In this document: piece after piece, positions 26,821 to 36,771 of the stretch
Position numbering within the stretch: the first letter of the stretch is position 1
Layout: every line of letters begins with the position of its first letter
Origin: BPGX01 sp037447455
GTDB taxonomy: Bacteria; Bacteroidota; Bacteroidia; B-17B0; Aurantibacillaceae
Reading direction: 5' to 3'
NCBI GenBank assembly: GCA_037447455.1
Contig: JBBIGQ010000002.1
Span: 62,001 to 126,000 of the forward strand
DNA length: 64,000 nt
Position numbers and translations under genes: made by a program
Notes under the pieces: generated by a model
The model's database searches: none
Told to the model about the DNA's origin: nothing
Seen by the model: the letters and a program-made list of their open reading frames with translations, nothing else

Positions 26821-27243
26821 ATGAGAAAATTTATTTTTACAACTGCTCTTTTAGCCGGCATGTATGTTGCTGCTTTTGCGCAATGCGATACTATAGCCAG
26901 CTTGTGTGTAAAACATATTACAAACAATTATATTTCAGATGGTCAACAATACAGAGCCATGCTTTTGAACGCAGAAGAAACAGCAGAATTCCACACCACG
27001 ATGTTTGCAGAAACCATCTACCGCTTTGCGGCCTGTAGCGGTTTAAAAGACGGTAATTTGATTTTCAGAGTATTAGATAAAGACAGGAACGTTTTGTTTA
27101 CCAATCAAAACTACAGAAATGCCCCTTACTGGGACTTTAAATCAAAAAGCACGATTGATGTAATTATTGAAGCGCAGTTAGATCCCGATAGAAACCCCGG
27201 TTCAGGTTGTGCTGTATTATTGATTGGATTTAAACAAAAATAG
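26821..27243 (+). CDS. Small exported protein of unknown function
   Basis: Protein of 140 residues with a signal peptide (about 1-20, ending AAFAQC). The mature part contains four Cys residues (in QCDTIASLCVKH, FAACSGL and SGCAVLL), probably disulfide-bonded in the periplasm, and a beta-rich C-terminal half with LIFRVLDKDRNVLFTNQNY. I do not recognise the family. It lies 35 bases after the lipoprotein gene and 6 bases before the next small exported protein. Confidence 0.75.
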   Translation: MRKFIFTTALLAGMYVAAFAQCDTIASLCVKHITNNYISDGQQYRAMLLNAEETAEFHTTMFAETIYRFAACSGLKDGNLIFRVLDKDRNVLFTNQNYRNAPYWDFKSKSTIDVIIEAQLDPDRNPGSGCAVLLIGFKQK

Positions 27244-27249
27244 CATGTA

Positions 27250-27762
27250 ATGTTTCTATGCGGTATTCCTGTTTTAAGATCCTGTGTTTTGTTTACTTTC
27301 ATAAGCGCCGTTTCTTTTTATGCACAAGATAACACAAAAGCATTTCAGGATTTAAAAACATACGTACCACTCATTAATACAAAAGAACCTGTTCCATGTA
27401 AAGTGCTTGATTATTGTAAAAACAAGCAGTGTATTCAATTTATTAAACACAATCAAAATATTTATCTGAAAGTTATATTTGGTGCTGAAAAAGACACTCT
27501 ATTTGGCACAGCTGTTGAAAAACACAAATCAGAAATTGAAATCCGATCAGGGACAAAAACTTATTACAAAAAAGAATGGAGTATATTTAAAGAAACCTAT
27601 CAATTGTTTTTTGTAGTATTGCTTCCATCTAATTATCTGAAAACACTAAGCACCGACGGTATTACTGAAATTCTTGTCAATAACCAATCGGTAGTATCTT
27701 TTTCAAAAAAAGAAACCAGACAAATAAAAGAAATGGCCACCACAATATTAAATAACCAATAG
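27250..27762 (+). CDS. Exported protein of unknown function
   Basis: Protein of 170 residues with an N-terminal signal (about 1-25, ending VSFYAQDN). The mature part has two Cys (KVLDYCKNKQCIQF) and alternating strands ending in a short helix; no known family recognised. Its stop is directly followed by the ABC exporter start with 1 base between (27762/27764), so the two are translated together. Confidence 0.75.
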   Translation: MFLCGIPVLRSCVLFTFISAVSFYAQDNTKAFQDLKTYVPLINTKEPVPCKVLDYCKNKQCIQFIKHNQNIYLKVIFGAEKDTLFGTAVEKHKSEIEIRSGTKTYYKKEWSIFKETYQLFFVVLLPSNYLKTLSTDGITEILVNNQSVVSFSKKETRQIKEMATTILNNQ

Positions 27763-27763
27763 C

Positions 27764-30700
27764 ATGAGTGAGCAGATATTACGGGCATTGATGCAGATGT
27801 TTGCTATCATCGCAAAAGTAGATGGCATTACGAATACGGGCCGATACATCGTTCAGTCCTATTTAAGACAACAATTAAACGAAGAGCAGGTTCAGAAATA
27901 CTTGAAAGTTTTTGACGACTATCTGGAACAATACCATCAGGTAAGTCAGAAAAAAGAAGGGGCGGCTAAAAAAACGGCTCTGAATTCGGTGAAAATTCTA
28001 AAAATATGTTCACAGATTAATAAAGAACTGGAACAAACACAAAAATTTGTTGTACTCGTCCGTTTGTTAGAATTTATTCATTCTTCTAATCAAATCAGCG
28101 AACAAGAATTAGAATTTGTACAAGCTGTCGCAGAAACTTTTAATATAGACAAAAAAGAATTCGAGAATATTAAACGTTTGGTTGAACAAAATACAGAAGA
28201 TGTACCGGATGCCGATGAGTTTTTAATCATAAGTGCTCATCCGCCTAAAAATACACAACACACAAAATTTTTATTTAATGAAAATATTACCAATGGTGAA
28301 ATTCGGGTATTGAGAATAGAAACAGTAAATCTCTACATTTTAAGGGTATTCGGTGATTTAGATATACAATTAAACGGACAATCTATAGATAGAAACAGAG
28401 TATATGTTTTAACACACGGCTCCTCTTTAAGAAGTTCTAAAATCAAACCCATTTATTATAGTGATATAATTAGTAAATTTTTATTTGATGAACATACTGC
28501 AAAAATTACTTTTGAAGCCAGCGATGTAGAATACAAATTTAAGAACGGAAAAATCGGTTTAAGAGACATTAACCTGTTTGAAGAGAGTGGTACACTGGTT
28601 GGAATTATGGGAGGTTCGGGTGCCGGGAAATCCACTTTAATGAATGTATTAAACGGAAGTGAAAAACCATCACGCGGAAAAATGGTAATCAATGGTATTG
28701 ACATTCATAAAGACCCCGAAAAAATTGAAGGTGTAATAGGCCATGTGCCGCAAGACGACCTGTTGATTGAAGAATTAACCGTATTTGAAAACTTATTTTA
28801 CAATGCCAAATTATGTTTTGGAAACTTAAAGGATGAAGACATTAAAAAGAAATGCGAACTACTGCTTTCAGATTTAGGATTATCAGAAACAGCCCATTTG
28901 AAAGTGGGCTCACCACTGGAAAAAACCATTTCTGGCGGACAACGCAAGCGATTAAACATAGCACTGGAACTCATTCGTGAACCTTCTGTTTTGTTTTTAG
29001 ATGAGCCCACATCTGGACTTTCTTCCAGAGATTCTGAAAACATCATGGATTTACTAAAAGAATTGACTTTAAAGGATAAACTGATTTTTGTCGTAATACA
29101 TCAGCCCTCTTCCGATATTTTCAAAATGTTTGACAAACTGATTATTTTAGATGTGGGTGGATATTTAGTGTATTATGGCAATCCAGTAGATTCTGTATCG
29201 TATTTCAAACGTCTTATCAACCATGCTAATGCTGAAGAAACAGAATGCCCGCACTGTGGAAATGTCAATCCGGAACAAGTATTTAATATCATTGAAAGTA
29301 AAGTGTTAGATGAATATGGTAATCTGACCAAAAAGCGTAAAACATCGCCAGTAGAGTGGAATAACTATTATAAAGAACTTATAGAAAACTACATTCGGAT
29401 AAAAGAACACTTTCAAACGATTCCGGAAGCCATCTTCAAAATCCCCGGGAAACTGCAGCAATTCAAAGTATTTCTGACACGTGACGCAAAAAGCAAACTC
29501 ACTAATACCCAATATCTTTTAATTAATTTTTTGGAAGCCCCTGCCCTTGCATTTATCTTATCGTTTTTGGTACGTTATTACAACACCGACGTAGATACAG
29601 ACAGAGGTTATATTTTTAGAGAAAACGATAATATCCCTGCTTATTTATTTATGGCAGTAGTCGTAGCGCTGTTTATTGGCATGATGGTCAGTGCAGAAGA
29701 AATTATACGCGACAGAAAAATTCGAAAAAGAGAAGCATTTCTCAATTTAAGTAAAGGATCGTATTTGATGAGTAAAGTAGTCATCATGTTTGTGTTATCG
29801 GCTATTCAAACGTTTATGTTTATTGTAGTAGGTAATAATATCTTAGGAATAAACGGTTTATTCTTGGATTATTGGTTGGTATTATTTTCAACTTCATGTT
29901 TTGCGAACATGTTGGGTTTAAATATTTCTGCCATGTTTAATAGCGTGGTAACCATTTATATTTCTGTGCCTTTCTTAATTATTCCACAATTGATTTTAAG
30001 CGGTGTCATTGTAAAATTTGATAAATTGAATCCTGTCCTGACACAAGCAGGCACAGTACCATGGAGTGGCGAAGTGATGACCAGTCGTTGGGCTTATGAA
30101 GCGTTGGCTGTGAATCAGTTCAAAAACAATCATTTTGAAAAGCATTTTTATTTATATGATAGAATCATTAGCAATGCTCAATACAAAAAAGTATATTGGA
30201 TTCCTAAAATTCAAAACAAGTTAACTAAAATTGAAGATGAATTAAAAGATAAAAAACGTAATGAAAGTATTCTTTCACAAGACATTCAATTAGTAAAGAA
30301 TGAAGTACTCAAAGAGTATAACAAGATATACCAAAAAATTCCTTACCCTGCTGAAACAGATGAGTTGCTGGCTCTTTCACCGAATACAATCAACCAGAAT
30401 GTTATTAATAATATCAGAACATTTTTGTATGACCTAAATGATTATTACATTGATATAGAGAACATTGCCCGTAAAAAGAAAGACGAAAAAGCCAGAAGCA
30501 TGCAAAAAACACCGGCAGAAAAAGAAGCATTCATTAAATTAGAAGAAGATAATGAAAACGAAGCATTAAATCAACTGGTTACTAATAGTAATGATATAAG
30601 TGGCGAACGTTGTATGGAAAAAGACGGCAAACTCATTCGCCGAATTGATTTAGTGTTTTATGACCCGGAAAATTCTAATTTAGGTGGTGCACATTTTTAT

Positions 30701-30880
30701 GCGCCCAGAAAGAAATTTTTAGGCGTCTACATTGACACACTTTATTTTAATACGGCAGTAATATGGTTGATGACCATTTTCTTGTGGTTCACGTTATACT
30801 TTGATGCGTTCAAAAAAGCATTGGATTTTATAGCCAATCTTTCACAACTATTTAAAAAAGGAATTGACCAGGAAGTTTAG
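27764..30880 (+). CDS. TerB-like / ABCG-type ATPase-permease fusion with large extracytoplasmic loop
   Basis: Membrane protein of 1038 residues. Residues about 1-145 form an all-helical TerB-like domain (LMQMFAIIAKVDGITNTGR, ISEQELEFVQAVAETFNID). Residues about 170-245 look like a small beta domain, possibly FHA-like. The ATPase follows: Walker A GGSGAGKST (residues 283-291), Q-loop VPQDDLLIEEL, signature TISGGQRKRLN, Walker B VLFLDEPTSGLSS, and His switch VIHQPSSD. A lone CPHC comes after it. The ABC-2 permease has about six helices and, before the last one, a loop of roughly 180 residues (about 800-985) with coiled-coil stretches. This is the half-transporter layout of ABCG exporters. Substrate unknown; exported partners precede it. 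Confidence 0.88.
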   Translation: MSEQILRALMQMFAIIAKVDGITNTGRYIVQSYLRQQLNEEQVQKYLKVFDDYLEQYHQVSQKKEGAAKKTALNSVKILKICSQINKELEQTQKFVVLVRLLEFIHSSNQISEQELEFVQAVAETFNIDKKEFENIKRLVEQNTEDVPDADEFLIISAHPPKNTQHTKFLFNENITNGEIRVLRIETVNLYILRVFGDLDIQLNGQSIDRNRVYVLTHGSSLRSSKIKPIYYSDIISKFLFDEHTAKITFEASDVEYKFKNGKIGLRDINLFEESGTLVGIMGGSGAGKSTLMNVLNGSEKPSRGKMVINGIDIHKDPEKIEGVIGHVPQDDLLIEELTVFENLFYNAKLCFGNLKDEDIKKKCELLLSDLGLSETAHLKVGSPLEKTISGGQRKRLNIALELIREPSVLFLDEPTSGLSSRDSENIMDLLKELTLKDKLIFVVIHQPSSDIFKMFDKLIILDVGGYLVYYGNPVDSVSYFKRLINHANAEETECPHCGNVNPEQVFNIIESKVLDEYGNLTKKRKTSPVEWNNYYKELIENYIRIKEHFQTIPEAIFKIPGKLQQFKVFLTRDAKSKLTNTQYLLINFLEAPALAFILSFLVRYYNTDVDTDRGYIFRENDNIPAYLFMAVVVALFIGMMVSAEEIIRDRKIRKREAFLNLSKGSYLMSKVVIMFVLSAIQTFMFIVVGNNILGINGLFLDYWLVLFSTSCFANMLGLNISAMFNSVVTIYISVPFLIIPQLILSGVIVKFDKLNPVLTQAGTVPWSGEVMTSRWAYEALAVNQFKNNHFEKHFYLYDRIISNAQYKKVYWIPKIQNKLTKIEDELKDKKRNESILSQDIQLVKNEVLKEYNKIYQKIPYPAETDELLALSPNTINQNVINNIRTFLYDLNDYYIDIENIARKKKDEKARSMQKTPAEKEAFIKLEEDNENEALNQLVTNSNDISGERCMEKDGKLIRRIDLVFYDPENSNLGGAHFYAPRKKFLGVYIDTLYFNTAVIWLMTIFLWFTLYFDAFKKALDFIANLSQLFKKGIDQEV

Positions 30881-30884
30881 TTTA

Positions 30885-31697
30885 ATGGAAACTCATGTAG
30901 TCCCTTTTTTAAGAGGAAACATTTATTGTTATACACAAGGTAAAGGCCGTTGTGTGGTCTTATTGCACGGATTCTTAGGAGCGTCAGAAGTTTGGAAATA
31001 TCTTGTCCCTTATTTATCTAAATCTTACAAAGTTATTTGTATTGACTTACCCGGCCATGGCAAAAGCGATTGTTTTGGCTATGCCCATAGTATGGAACTA
31101 AAGGCAGATGCCGTGAGAACAGTGCTCAAGCGTTTTCATATTCGTTCGTGCGTCTTGATTGGTCATAGCATGGGCGGCTATGTAGCACTGGTGTTTGCTA
31201 AAAAATACCCTGAAATGGTCAAAGGACTTTGTTTGTTTCATTCAACTGCCCTTCCGGATTCCGAAGAAAAAAAGAAAGACAGAAACAAAGCTATAAAAAT
31301 TGTAAAACATAATCCTAAATTATTTATTCAACCGATGATTAAAAATTTATTCTCTAAACGAAATTTGAAGTATTTGAAAGAAGAATTTAAACTGGCTCTT
31401 GATGTGGCTATGAAAACATCCGTACAAGGAATTATAGCGGCTTTGATTGGTATGAGAGACCGTCCTTCTTCATTACCCTTCATTAAATCTGCCACTCTTC
31501 CCATTATGTTTGTAATTGGTAAACAGGATAATGTATTACCTTATGCTTCTTTATTAGAACAATGTGAACAAGTACCCAACAAAGAATGCTTGCTTTTAGA
31601 ATATGATGGTCATTACAGCCAGTTAGAAAACCCACGCGCTTCAGGAATAGCAGTTAGACAATTTGTAAGAAAGTGTTTTAGACAACATTCTTTGTAA
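30885..31697 (+). CDS. Alpha/beta hydrolase
   Basis: Cytosolic alpha/beta-fold hydrolase of 270 residues from the ATG at 30885; the frame is open from a TTG at 30864 inside the ABC gene. The oxyanion region is LLHGFLGASEVW, the nucleophile elbow GHSMGGY (Ser95), and the acid and base are Asp215 (GKQDNVLPY) and His243 (DGHYSQLENP). The cap region (about 120-185) is short and helical. It resembles small esterases or MenH-like hydrolases; the substrate is not known. It lies 4 bases after the ABC exporter gene and may belong to the same transcript. Confidence 0.9.
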   Translation: METHVVPFLRGNIYCYTQGKGRCVVLLHGFLGASEVWKYLVPYLSKSYKVICIDLPGHGKSDCFGYAHSMELKADAVRTVLKRFHIRSCVLIGHSMGGYVALVFAKKYPEMVKGLCLFHSTALPDSEEKKKDRNKAIKIVKHNPKLFIQPMIKNLFSKRNLKYLKEEFKLALDVAMKTSVQGIIAALIGMRDRPSSLPFIKSATLPIMFVIGKQDNVLPYASLLEQCEQVPNKECLLLEYDGHYSQLENPRASGIAVRQFVRKCFRQHSL

Positions 31698-31725
31698 CTT
31701 TCAAAAAAACAATCACTGAATATAT

Positions 31726-32625
31726 ATGATTTTTATTATTCTGGCTACCATTACAAGCGTATTGATGCTGGTGATAGTACGTTTGTTTGAACGGTACAAG
31801 GCACACACTTTTTATGGATTAATTTTTAATTATAGCTCGGCTTTTCTTACAGGTCTGACATATTCTTATTTTTATTTTCAAACTCAACACCTGAATTTTT
31901 TTCAAACAATATTATCCAACACTTTTAATGTTTGGATGTTAACTGTAATAGAAGGTATCTTATTCATTTCAGTATTCTATTGGATTGCGATGACCATTCA
32001 ACATCACGGATTGGCAGTGGCTTCTGTTGCCAATAAAATGAGTTTAATTTTTCCCGTTCTTTCTGCTCATTGGTTATTCAATGAATCTTTAAATTTTTTT
32101 CGTTGGTTAGGATTAGGAATAGCTGTTATTTCCGTTTACTTTACGGCATACTCTTCAAAAAATATCTCTTTCAAAAAAACTTCATCTCTTTTATTTCCCT
32201 TATTAGTGTTTATAGGCAGCGGGATTATTGACTCTCTCATTAATTATGGTAATAAAACATTTATAGATACTATCCCTGAGCAACTTTTGTTTTCAACTTT
32301 TGTTTATTTGTTTGCCTTGTTTTCGGGATTTTTATTTTTGAGATTAGATAAAAATAAAATGTTACAGCAAAAAAATTTTAGTTGGAAAAGCACAATAGTA
32401 TTGGGAACTATTTTAGGATTACCTAATTTTTTCAACTTAGTTTTTATTATCAAAGCCCTTAACACGCATATCCTCCCAAGCGGACAGATTTTTTTAATAC
32501 TGAATCTAAGCAATGTTATTTCATCCGCCTTAATAGGATATTTCATCTTTAAAGAAACACTGATGGTATTAAATTGGATAGGAATCATTCTGGCAATGAG
32601 TTCTATTTTTCTAATCCATCTTTAA
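31726..32625 (+). CDS. DMT-superfamily (EamA-like) transporter
   Basis: Inner-membrane protein of 299 residues with about ten helices in two similar halves, as in EamA/drug-metabolite transporters: for example ASVANKMSLIFPVLSAHWLFNE in the first half and QIFLILNLSNVISSALIGYFIFKET in the second, each followed by a helix with W.G. It could export metabolites or amino acids. The substrate is not predictable. It starts 28 bases after the hydrolase gene; its stop overlaps the palindrome placed before nrdJ. Confidence 0.85.
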   Translation: MIFIILATITSVLMLVIVRLFERYKAHTFYGLIFNYSSAFLTGLTYSYFYFQTQHLNFFQTILSNTFNVWMLTVIEGILFISVFYWIAMTIQHHGLAVASVANKMSLIFPVLSAHWLFNESLNFFRWLGLGIAVISVYFTAYSSKNISFKKTSSLLFPLLVFIGSGIIDSLINYGNKTFIDTIPEQLLFSTFVYLFALFSGFLFLRLDKNKMLQQKNFSWKSTIVLGTILGLPNFFNLVFIIKALNTHILPSGQIFLILNLSNVISSALIGYFIFKETLMVLNWIGIILAMSSIFLIHL

Positions 32626-32647
32626 AAATTGATTTAAATCAATTTTT
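32624..32647 (+). promoter_or_regulatory. Perfect 24-base palindrome containing an FNR-type box, upstream of nrdJ
   Basis: A perfect inverted repeat centred between 32635 and 32636. Its core at 32629-32642 reads TTGATTTAAATCAA, equal to the Crp/Fnr-family consensus TTGATnnnnATCAA. It lies 134 bases before the nrdJ ATG and directly after the DMT gene, whose stop codon it touches. The flanking A and T runs would also allow a weak bidirectional terminator hairpin, so both readings are possible. Confidence 0.6.
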
Positions 32648-32775
32648 TAGTATTTTAGACAGAAACCATAACATGGTTGTTAAAATAAAGTTTAAAGTGT
32701 GGATAAAACATTTTCAAAACACTCAAAAATAAAAATTTTTCCAACTTAATTTGCACTCACAAAAATATAGTTATC

Positions 32776-35391
32776 ATGGAAACAACAATAGATAATAAAA
32801 TGGAAAACAAAACACTTAAAAGAAAAAAAATAATAAAACTTCCAGAAAGCCCTATGAATACTGAAAATAACACCACTCAGCATTATACCCGGTCATATTC
32901 TTACTCCGAAGTTTTTAATAAAACTTTAGAATATTTTGGTGGTGACGAATTGGCTACCAATACATGGATTAGCAAATACTGTCTGAAAGATTCAAAAGGA
33001 CAATATTATGAACTAAGCCCTGATGACATGCATAAAAGAATGGCAAGAGAATTTGCCAGAATAGAAAGAAAATACAAACAATCGGATAAACCCATCAGTG
33101 AAAAATACAAAACGATTCAACATATTACAGATGATGAACAATACATTTATGAAATGTTCAGAAATTTCAAATACATTGTACCACAAGGTTCAGTGATGTC
33201 TGCATTAGGTAATCCCTTTATGATAGCGTCTTTATCTAATTGTGTAGTATTGCCTGAAATCTACGATTCTTACGGAGGAGTATTTTATACTGATCAACAG
33301 CTAGCACAATTGTTCAAAAGAAGATGTGGTGTAGGCATTGACATTAGCACATTACGACCGGCCAACGCACCAGTTTCTAATGCAGCTGGTACGACCTCCG
33401 GGGCCGTATCTTTCATGGAACGATTTTCTTATACTACTCGCGAAGTAGCACAAAACGGTAGAAGAGGGGCTCTTATGATAACGATGGATATTGCCCATCC
33501 CGATATTTTTGAATTTGTTACTATTAAACAAGATTTGAAAAAAGTAACTGGCGCCAATGTCTCTGTAAGATTATCCGATGAGTTTATGAAAGCAGTTGAT
33601 GAAGACAAAGAATTTACCTTACGCTGGCCTATTGATTCCCCACAACCCAAGTTTACAAAAACCATTAAGGCACAAGAACTCTGGAACACTATTATTAAAT
33701 GTGCCCACAACACTGCAGAGCCCGGCTTAATTTTTTGGGATAGACAACATTATTATTCCACTTCTTCTGTTTATCCCGGATTTAAAAATATCTCTACCAA
33801 CCCCTGTAGTGAAATAGCCATGCAAGGCGGAGATAGTTGCCGCTTAATGGCGCTCAATTTATTTTCATTCATTGAAAATCCTTTTACCCAACAAGCCGCA
33901 TTCAATTACAAAAAGTTTGAAACCGTAGTGTATTATGCACAACGATTAATGGACGATTTAGTAGATCTGGAATTAGAATCTATTGAACGTATTTTGAAAA
34001 AAGTAGAACCCGACCCGGAGCCCGATTTTATTAAAGACGTAGAAATTCGTACATGGAAATTATTGTATGAAACCGGAAAAAAAGGAAGAAGAACCGGTCT
34101 TGGTTTTACAGGATTAGCAGATTGTTTGGCTGCCTTGAATTTAAAATTTGATAGTGATGAAGCGTTGACTACTGTTGATAGAATTATGCGAGCCAAATTA
34201 CGCAATGAATTTGAAAGTAGTATAGACATGGCCATTGAAAGAGGTAAGTTTGAAGTATTTGATATTAAATACGAAGAACAACCTGAATTTATTCAAATGA
34301 TGAAAAAAGAATTCTCGGACATTACAGAAAGAATGATGAAGCACGGACGCAGAAACATTTCTATAAGCACAGTTGCACCTACAGGTACTTTAAGCATTCT
34401 TACACAAACTTCTTCCGGAATAGAACCGGTCTTTTTATTAAGTTACAAACGAAGAAAAAAAGTCAATCCTTCCGATAAAAATGCACGAATTGATTTTGTA
34501 GATGCATTAGGCGATGCATGGCAAGAATTTGACGTGTATCATCCAAAATTAAAATTATGGATGGAAATAACTGGTGAAAAAGACATTACAAAATCACCTT
34601 ATTATGGATCTACTGCACCCGAGATTGATTGGATTAAACGTATTCAGCTGCAAGCCGTTGTTCAAAAATATACAACGCACAGTATTAGTTCTACCATCAA
34701 TTTACCGTCTGATGTTTCTGTAGAAAAAGTGGGAGAAATTTATCTTCAATCCTGGAAAATGGGATTGAAAGGCATTACGGTTTATAGAGATGGTTCCAGA
34801 ACCGGTGTATTAGTTTCTGCTGACGACTCAAAGAAAAAAGAAATCACTACCCCACCCAAAAGACCCAAATCATTGGAAGCCGAAGTAGTGAGATTCCAGA
34901 ATAAAAATGAAAAATGGATTGCAGTGGTAGGCATCTTAAATAATAAACCTTATGAAATTTTTACCGGAAAAGCCGAAGATGCTTTCAGTTTGCCTAATTA
35001 TGTGCAGAAAGGATGGGTTATTAAAGTAAGCAATGAAGACGGCACAAAACGTTACGATTTTCAATTCTTAGACAAAGATGGATACAAAGTTACCATTGAA
35101 GGACTTTCTCGTTCGTTTGATAAAGAATACTGGAATTATGCCAAATTAATCTCAGGTGTGTTACGGCAAGGTATGCCACTCCCGCAGGTAGTAGAATTAG
35201 TGGAATCACTCAACTTTTACGATGACAACATCAACAGTTGGAAATACGGTGTAGCAAGAGCGTTGAAAAAATTTATTCCCGATGGTACAAAAGCTGATAA
35301 AGTTTGCCCATCCTGCGGAGACCCGGAAGGATTGGTATACGAAGAAGGTTGCTTAAAATGCAAGAGCTGCGGCAACACCAAATGTGGATAA
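32776..35391 (+). CDS. nrdJ: Adenosylcobalamin-dependent (class II) ribonucleotide reductase
   Basis: Enzyme of 871 residues that makes deoxyribonucleotides using adenosylcobalamin in place of oxygen or glycyl radicals. Hallmarks are the first redox Cys in SLSNCVVLP, the active-site NPCSE (Asn-Cys-Glu), the loops TTSGAVSFMERFSYTTREVA and APTGTLSILTQTSSGIEP, and a C-terminal part with CPSCG and CLKCKSCG (about residues 845-871) that supplies zinc-type or shuttle cysteines. The first 30 residues are Lys/Asn-rich and probably flexible. No cobalamin riboswitch is seen in the 150-base leader, but an FNR-type palindrome is. It appears to stand alone. Confidence 0.95.
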   Translation: METTIDNKMENKTLKRKKIIKLPESPMNTENNTTQHYTRSYSYSEVFNKTLEYFGGDELATNTWISKYCLKDSKGQYYELSPDDMHKRMAREFARIERKYKQSDKPISEKYKTIQHITDDEQYIYEMFRNFKYIVPQGSVMSALGNPFMIASLSNCVVLPEIYDSYGGVFYTDQQLAQLFKRRCGVGIDISTLRPANAPVSNAAGTTSGAVSFMERFSYTTREVAQNGRRGALMITMDIAHPDIFEFVTIKQDLKKVTGANVSVRLSDEFMKAVDEDKEFTLRWPIDSPQPKFTKTIKAQELWNTIIKCAHNTAEPGLIFWDRQHYYSTSSVYPGFKNISTNPCSEIAMQGGDSCRLMALNLFSFIENPFTQQAAFNYKKFETVVYYAQRLMDDLVDLELESIERILKKVEPDPEPDFIKDVEIRTWKLLYETGKKGRRTGLGFTGLADCLAALNLKFDSDEALTTVDRIMRAKLRNEFESSIDMAIERGKFEVFDIKYEEQPEFIQMMKKEFSDITERMMKHGRRNISISTVAPTGTLSILTQTSSGIEPVFLLSYKRRKKVNPSDKNARIDFVDALGDAWQEFDVYHPKLKLWMEITGEKDITKSPYYGSTAPEIDWIKRIQLQAVVQKYTTHSISSTINLPSDVSVEKVGEIYLQSWKMGLKGITVYRDGSRTGVLVSADDSKKKEITTPPKRPKSLEAEVVRFQNKNEKWIAVVGILNNKPYEIFTGKAEDAFSLPNYVQKGWVIKVSNEDGTKRYDFQFLDKDGYKVTIEGLSRSFDKEYWNYAKLISGVLRQGMPLPQVVELVESLNFYDDNINSWKYGVARALKKFIPDGTKADKVCPSCGDPEGLVYEEGCLKCKSCGNTKCG

Positions 35392-35472
35392 TCTAAATTT
35401 TGACTAAGATATTATATTTACTTTGTTCCAAAATCTTTTTGGTATTTTACAGCCATATAAAATATTGTGAAT

Positions 35473-36768
35473 ATGTCACGTTATTCTTCTATCCCTTCTA
35501 CATTATTTATTCAAAACAGAAATAATTTTAAGCAATACTTAAAACCCGGTTCTATTGCTGTTTTTTTCAGCAATGATATAATGCCCACCAATGCAGATGG
35601 TGCGATGGGATTTAAGCAAAATTCGGATTTGTTTTATTTATCCGGAATTGACCAGGAAGAAACTATTTTGGTAATTTTTCCTGATGCTAAAGAAAACAAA
35701 CACAAAGAAATACTTTTCATTAGAGAAACCAATGAAACCATTGCCATTTGGGAAGGTGAAAAATTAACTCAACAGCAAGCCACTGAAATCAGTGGTATTC
35801 AAACAGTTTATTGGACACATCAATTTGAACAAATTCTCAAATCGCTGATGTATCAGGCAGAATACGTCTATTTAAATAGCAATGAACATTTACGAAAATA
35901 CATTGAAACAGAAACAGCACAGGAGAGATGGAACAAAAAAATCATGCAGCAGTATCCTTTACACAAATACGAACGAAGTGCACCCATTCTCTTCAAGTTA
36001 AGAGCCATCAAGCATACTATTGAAATTGATCTCATTCAACAAGCGTGTAATATCACTGAAAAAGCATTCCGCAGAATTTTGAAATTTGTAAAACCCGGTG
36101 TGTGGGAATATGAAATTGAAGCCGAAATGATTCATGAAATGTTGATAAACCGCAGTAAAGGATTTGCCTATACACCTATAATAGCATCCGGAAAAAATGC
36201 TTGCGTATTACACTATATTGAAAACAACAAGCAATGTTTGGATGGAGAAGTCATTTTAATTGATGCGGCAGCCGAATATGCCAATTACAACAGCGATATG
36301 ACCCGCTGTATTCCTGTAAATGGGAGATTTACAAAGAGACAAAAAGAAGTATACAACAGCGTGTTGTTTGTTCTGAAAGAAGCCACAAAATTGTTACGCC
36401 CCGGCATGACTTTTGAAAAATATAATGTTGAAGTAGGAAGAATGATGACAGAAGAATTACTAAAATTAAAACAACTCACAAAAGAAGAAGTGCAACATCA
36501 AACGCCTGAAAAACCTGCCTACAAAAGATATTTCATGCATGGCACGTCTCACTTTTTAGGACTAGATGTACACGATGCGGGTTTCTTTTATGAGCCCATG
36601 CAGGCAGGAATGGTCTTCACTTGTGAACCCGGCATTTATATTCCAGAAGAAAATTTAGGCATTCGCCTTGAAAACAACATATTAATTACACAAAACGGTC
36701 AAATCAATTTAATGCAAAATATTCCAATAGAAGCAGAAGAAATTGAAGAGTTGATGCACACTAATTAA
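35473..36768 (+). CDS. Xaa-Pro aminopeptidase (M24B, aminopeptidase P)
   Basis: Cytosolic metallopeptidase of 431 residues that removes an N-terminal residue next to proline. The N-terminal creatinase-like domain covers about 1-165 (PGSIAVFFSNDIMPTNADG, DLFYLSGIDQEETILVI). The pita-bread domain has all metal ligands: LIDAAAEY (Asp), NSDMTR (Asp), HGTSHFLGLDVHD (His), CEPGIYI (Glu) and RLENNI (Glu). I use the ATG at 35473; a GTG at 35467 would add two residues. It follows nrdJ by about 80 bases and converges with the DinB gene (3 bases between stops). Confidence 0.94.
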   Translation: MSRYSSIPSTLFIQNRNNFKQYLKPGSIAVFFSNDIMPTNADGAMGFKQNSDLFYLSGIDQEETILVIFPDAKENKHKEILFIRETNETIAIWEGEKLTQQQATEISGIQTVYWTHQFEQILKSLMYQAEYVYLNSNEHLRKYIETETAQERWNKKIMQQYPLHKYERSAPILFKLRAIKHTIEIDLIQQACNITEKAFRRILKFVKPGVWEYEIEAEMIHEMLINRSKGFAYTPIIASGKNACVLHYIENNKQCLDGEVILIDAAAEYANYNSDMTRCIPVNGRFTKRQKEVYNSVLFVLKEATKLLRPGMTFEKYNVEVGRMMTEELLKLKQLTKEEVQHQTPEKPAYKRYFMHGTSHFLGLDVHDAGFFYEPMQAGMVFTCEPGIYIPEENLGIRLENNILITQNGQINLMQNIPIEAEEIEELMHTN

Positions 36769-36771
36769 TAA

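Noticed and set aside
32648..32775. Cobalamin riboswitch before nrdJ
   Set aside because: The leader is short and AT-rich and has no B12-box-like GCCACTG element.
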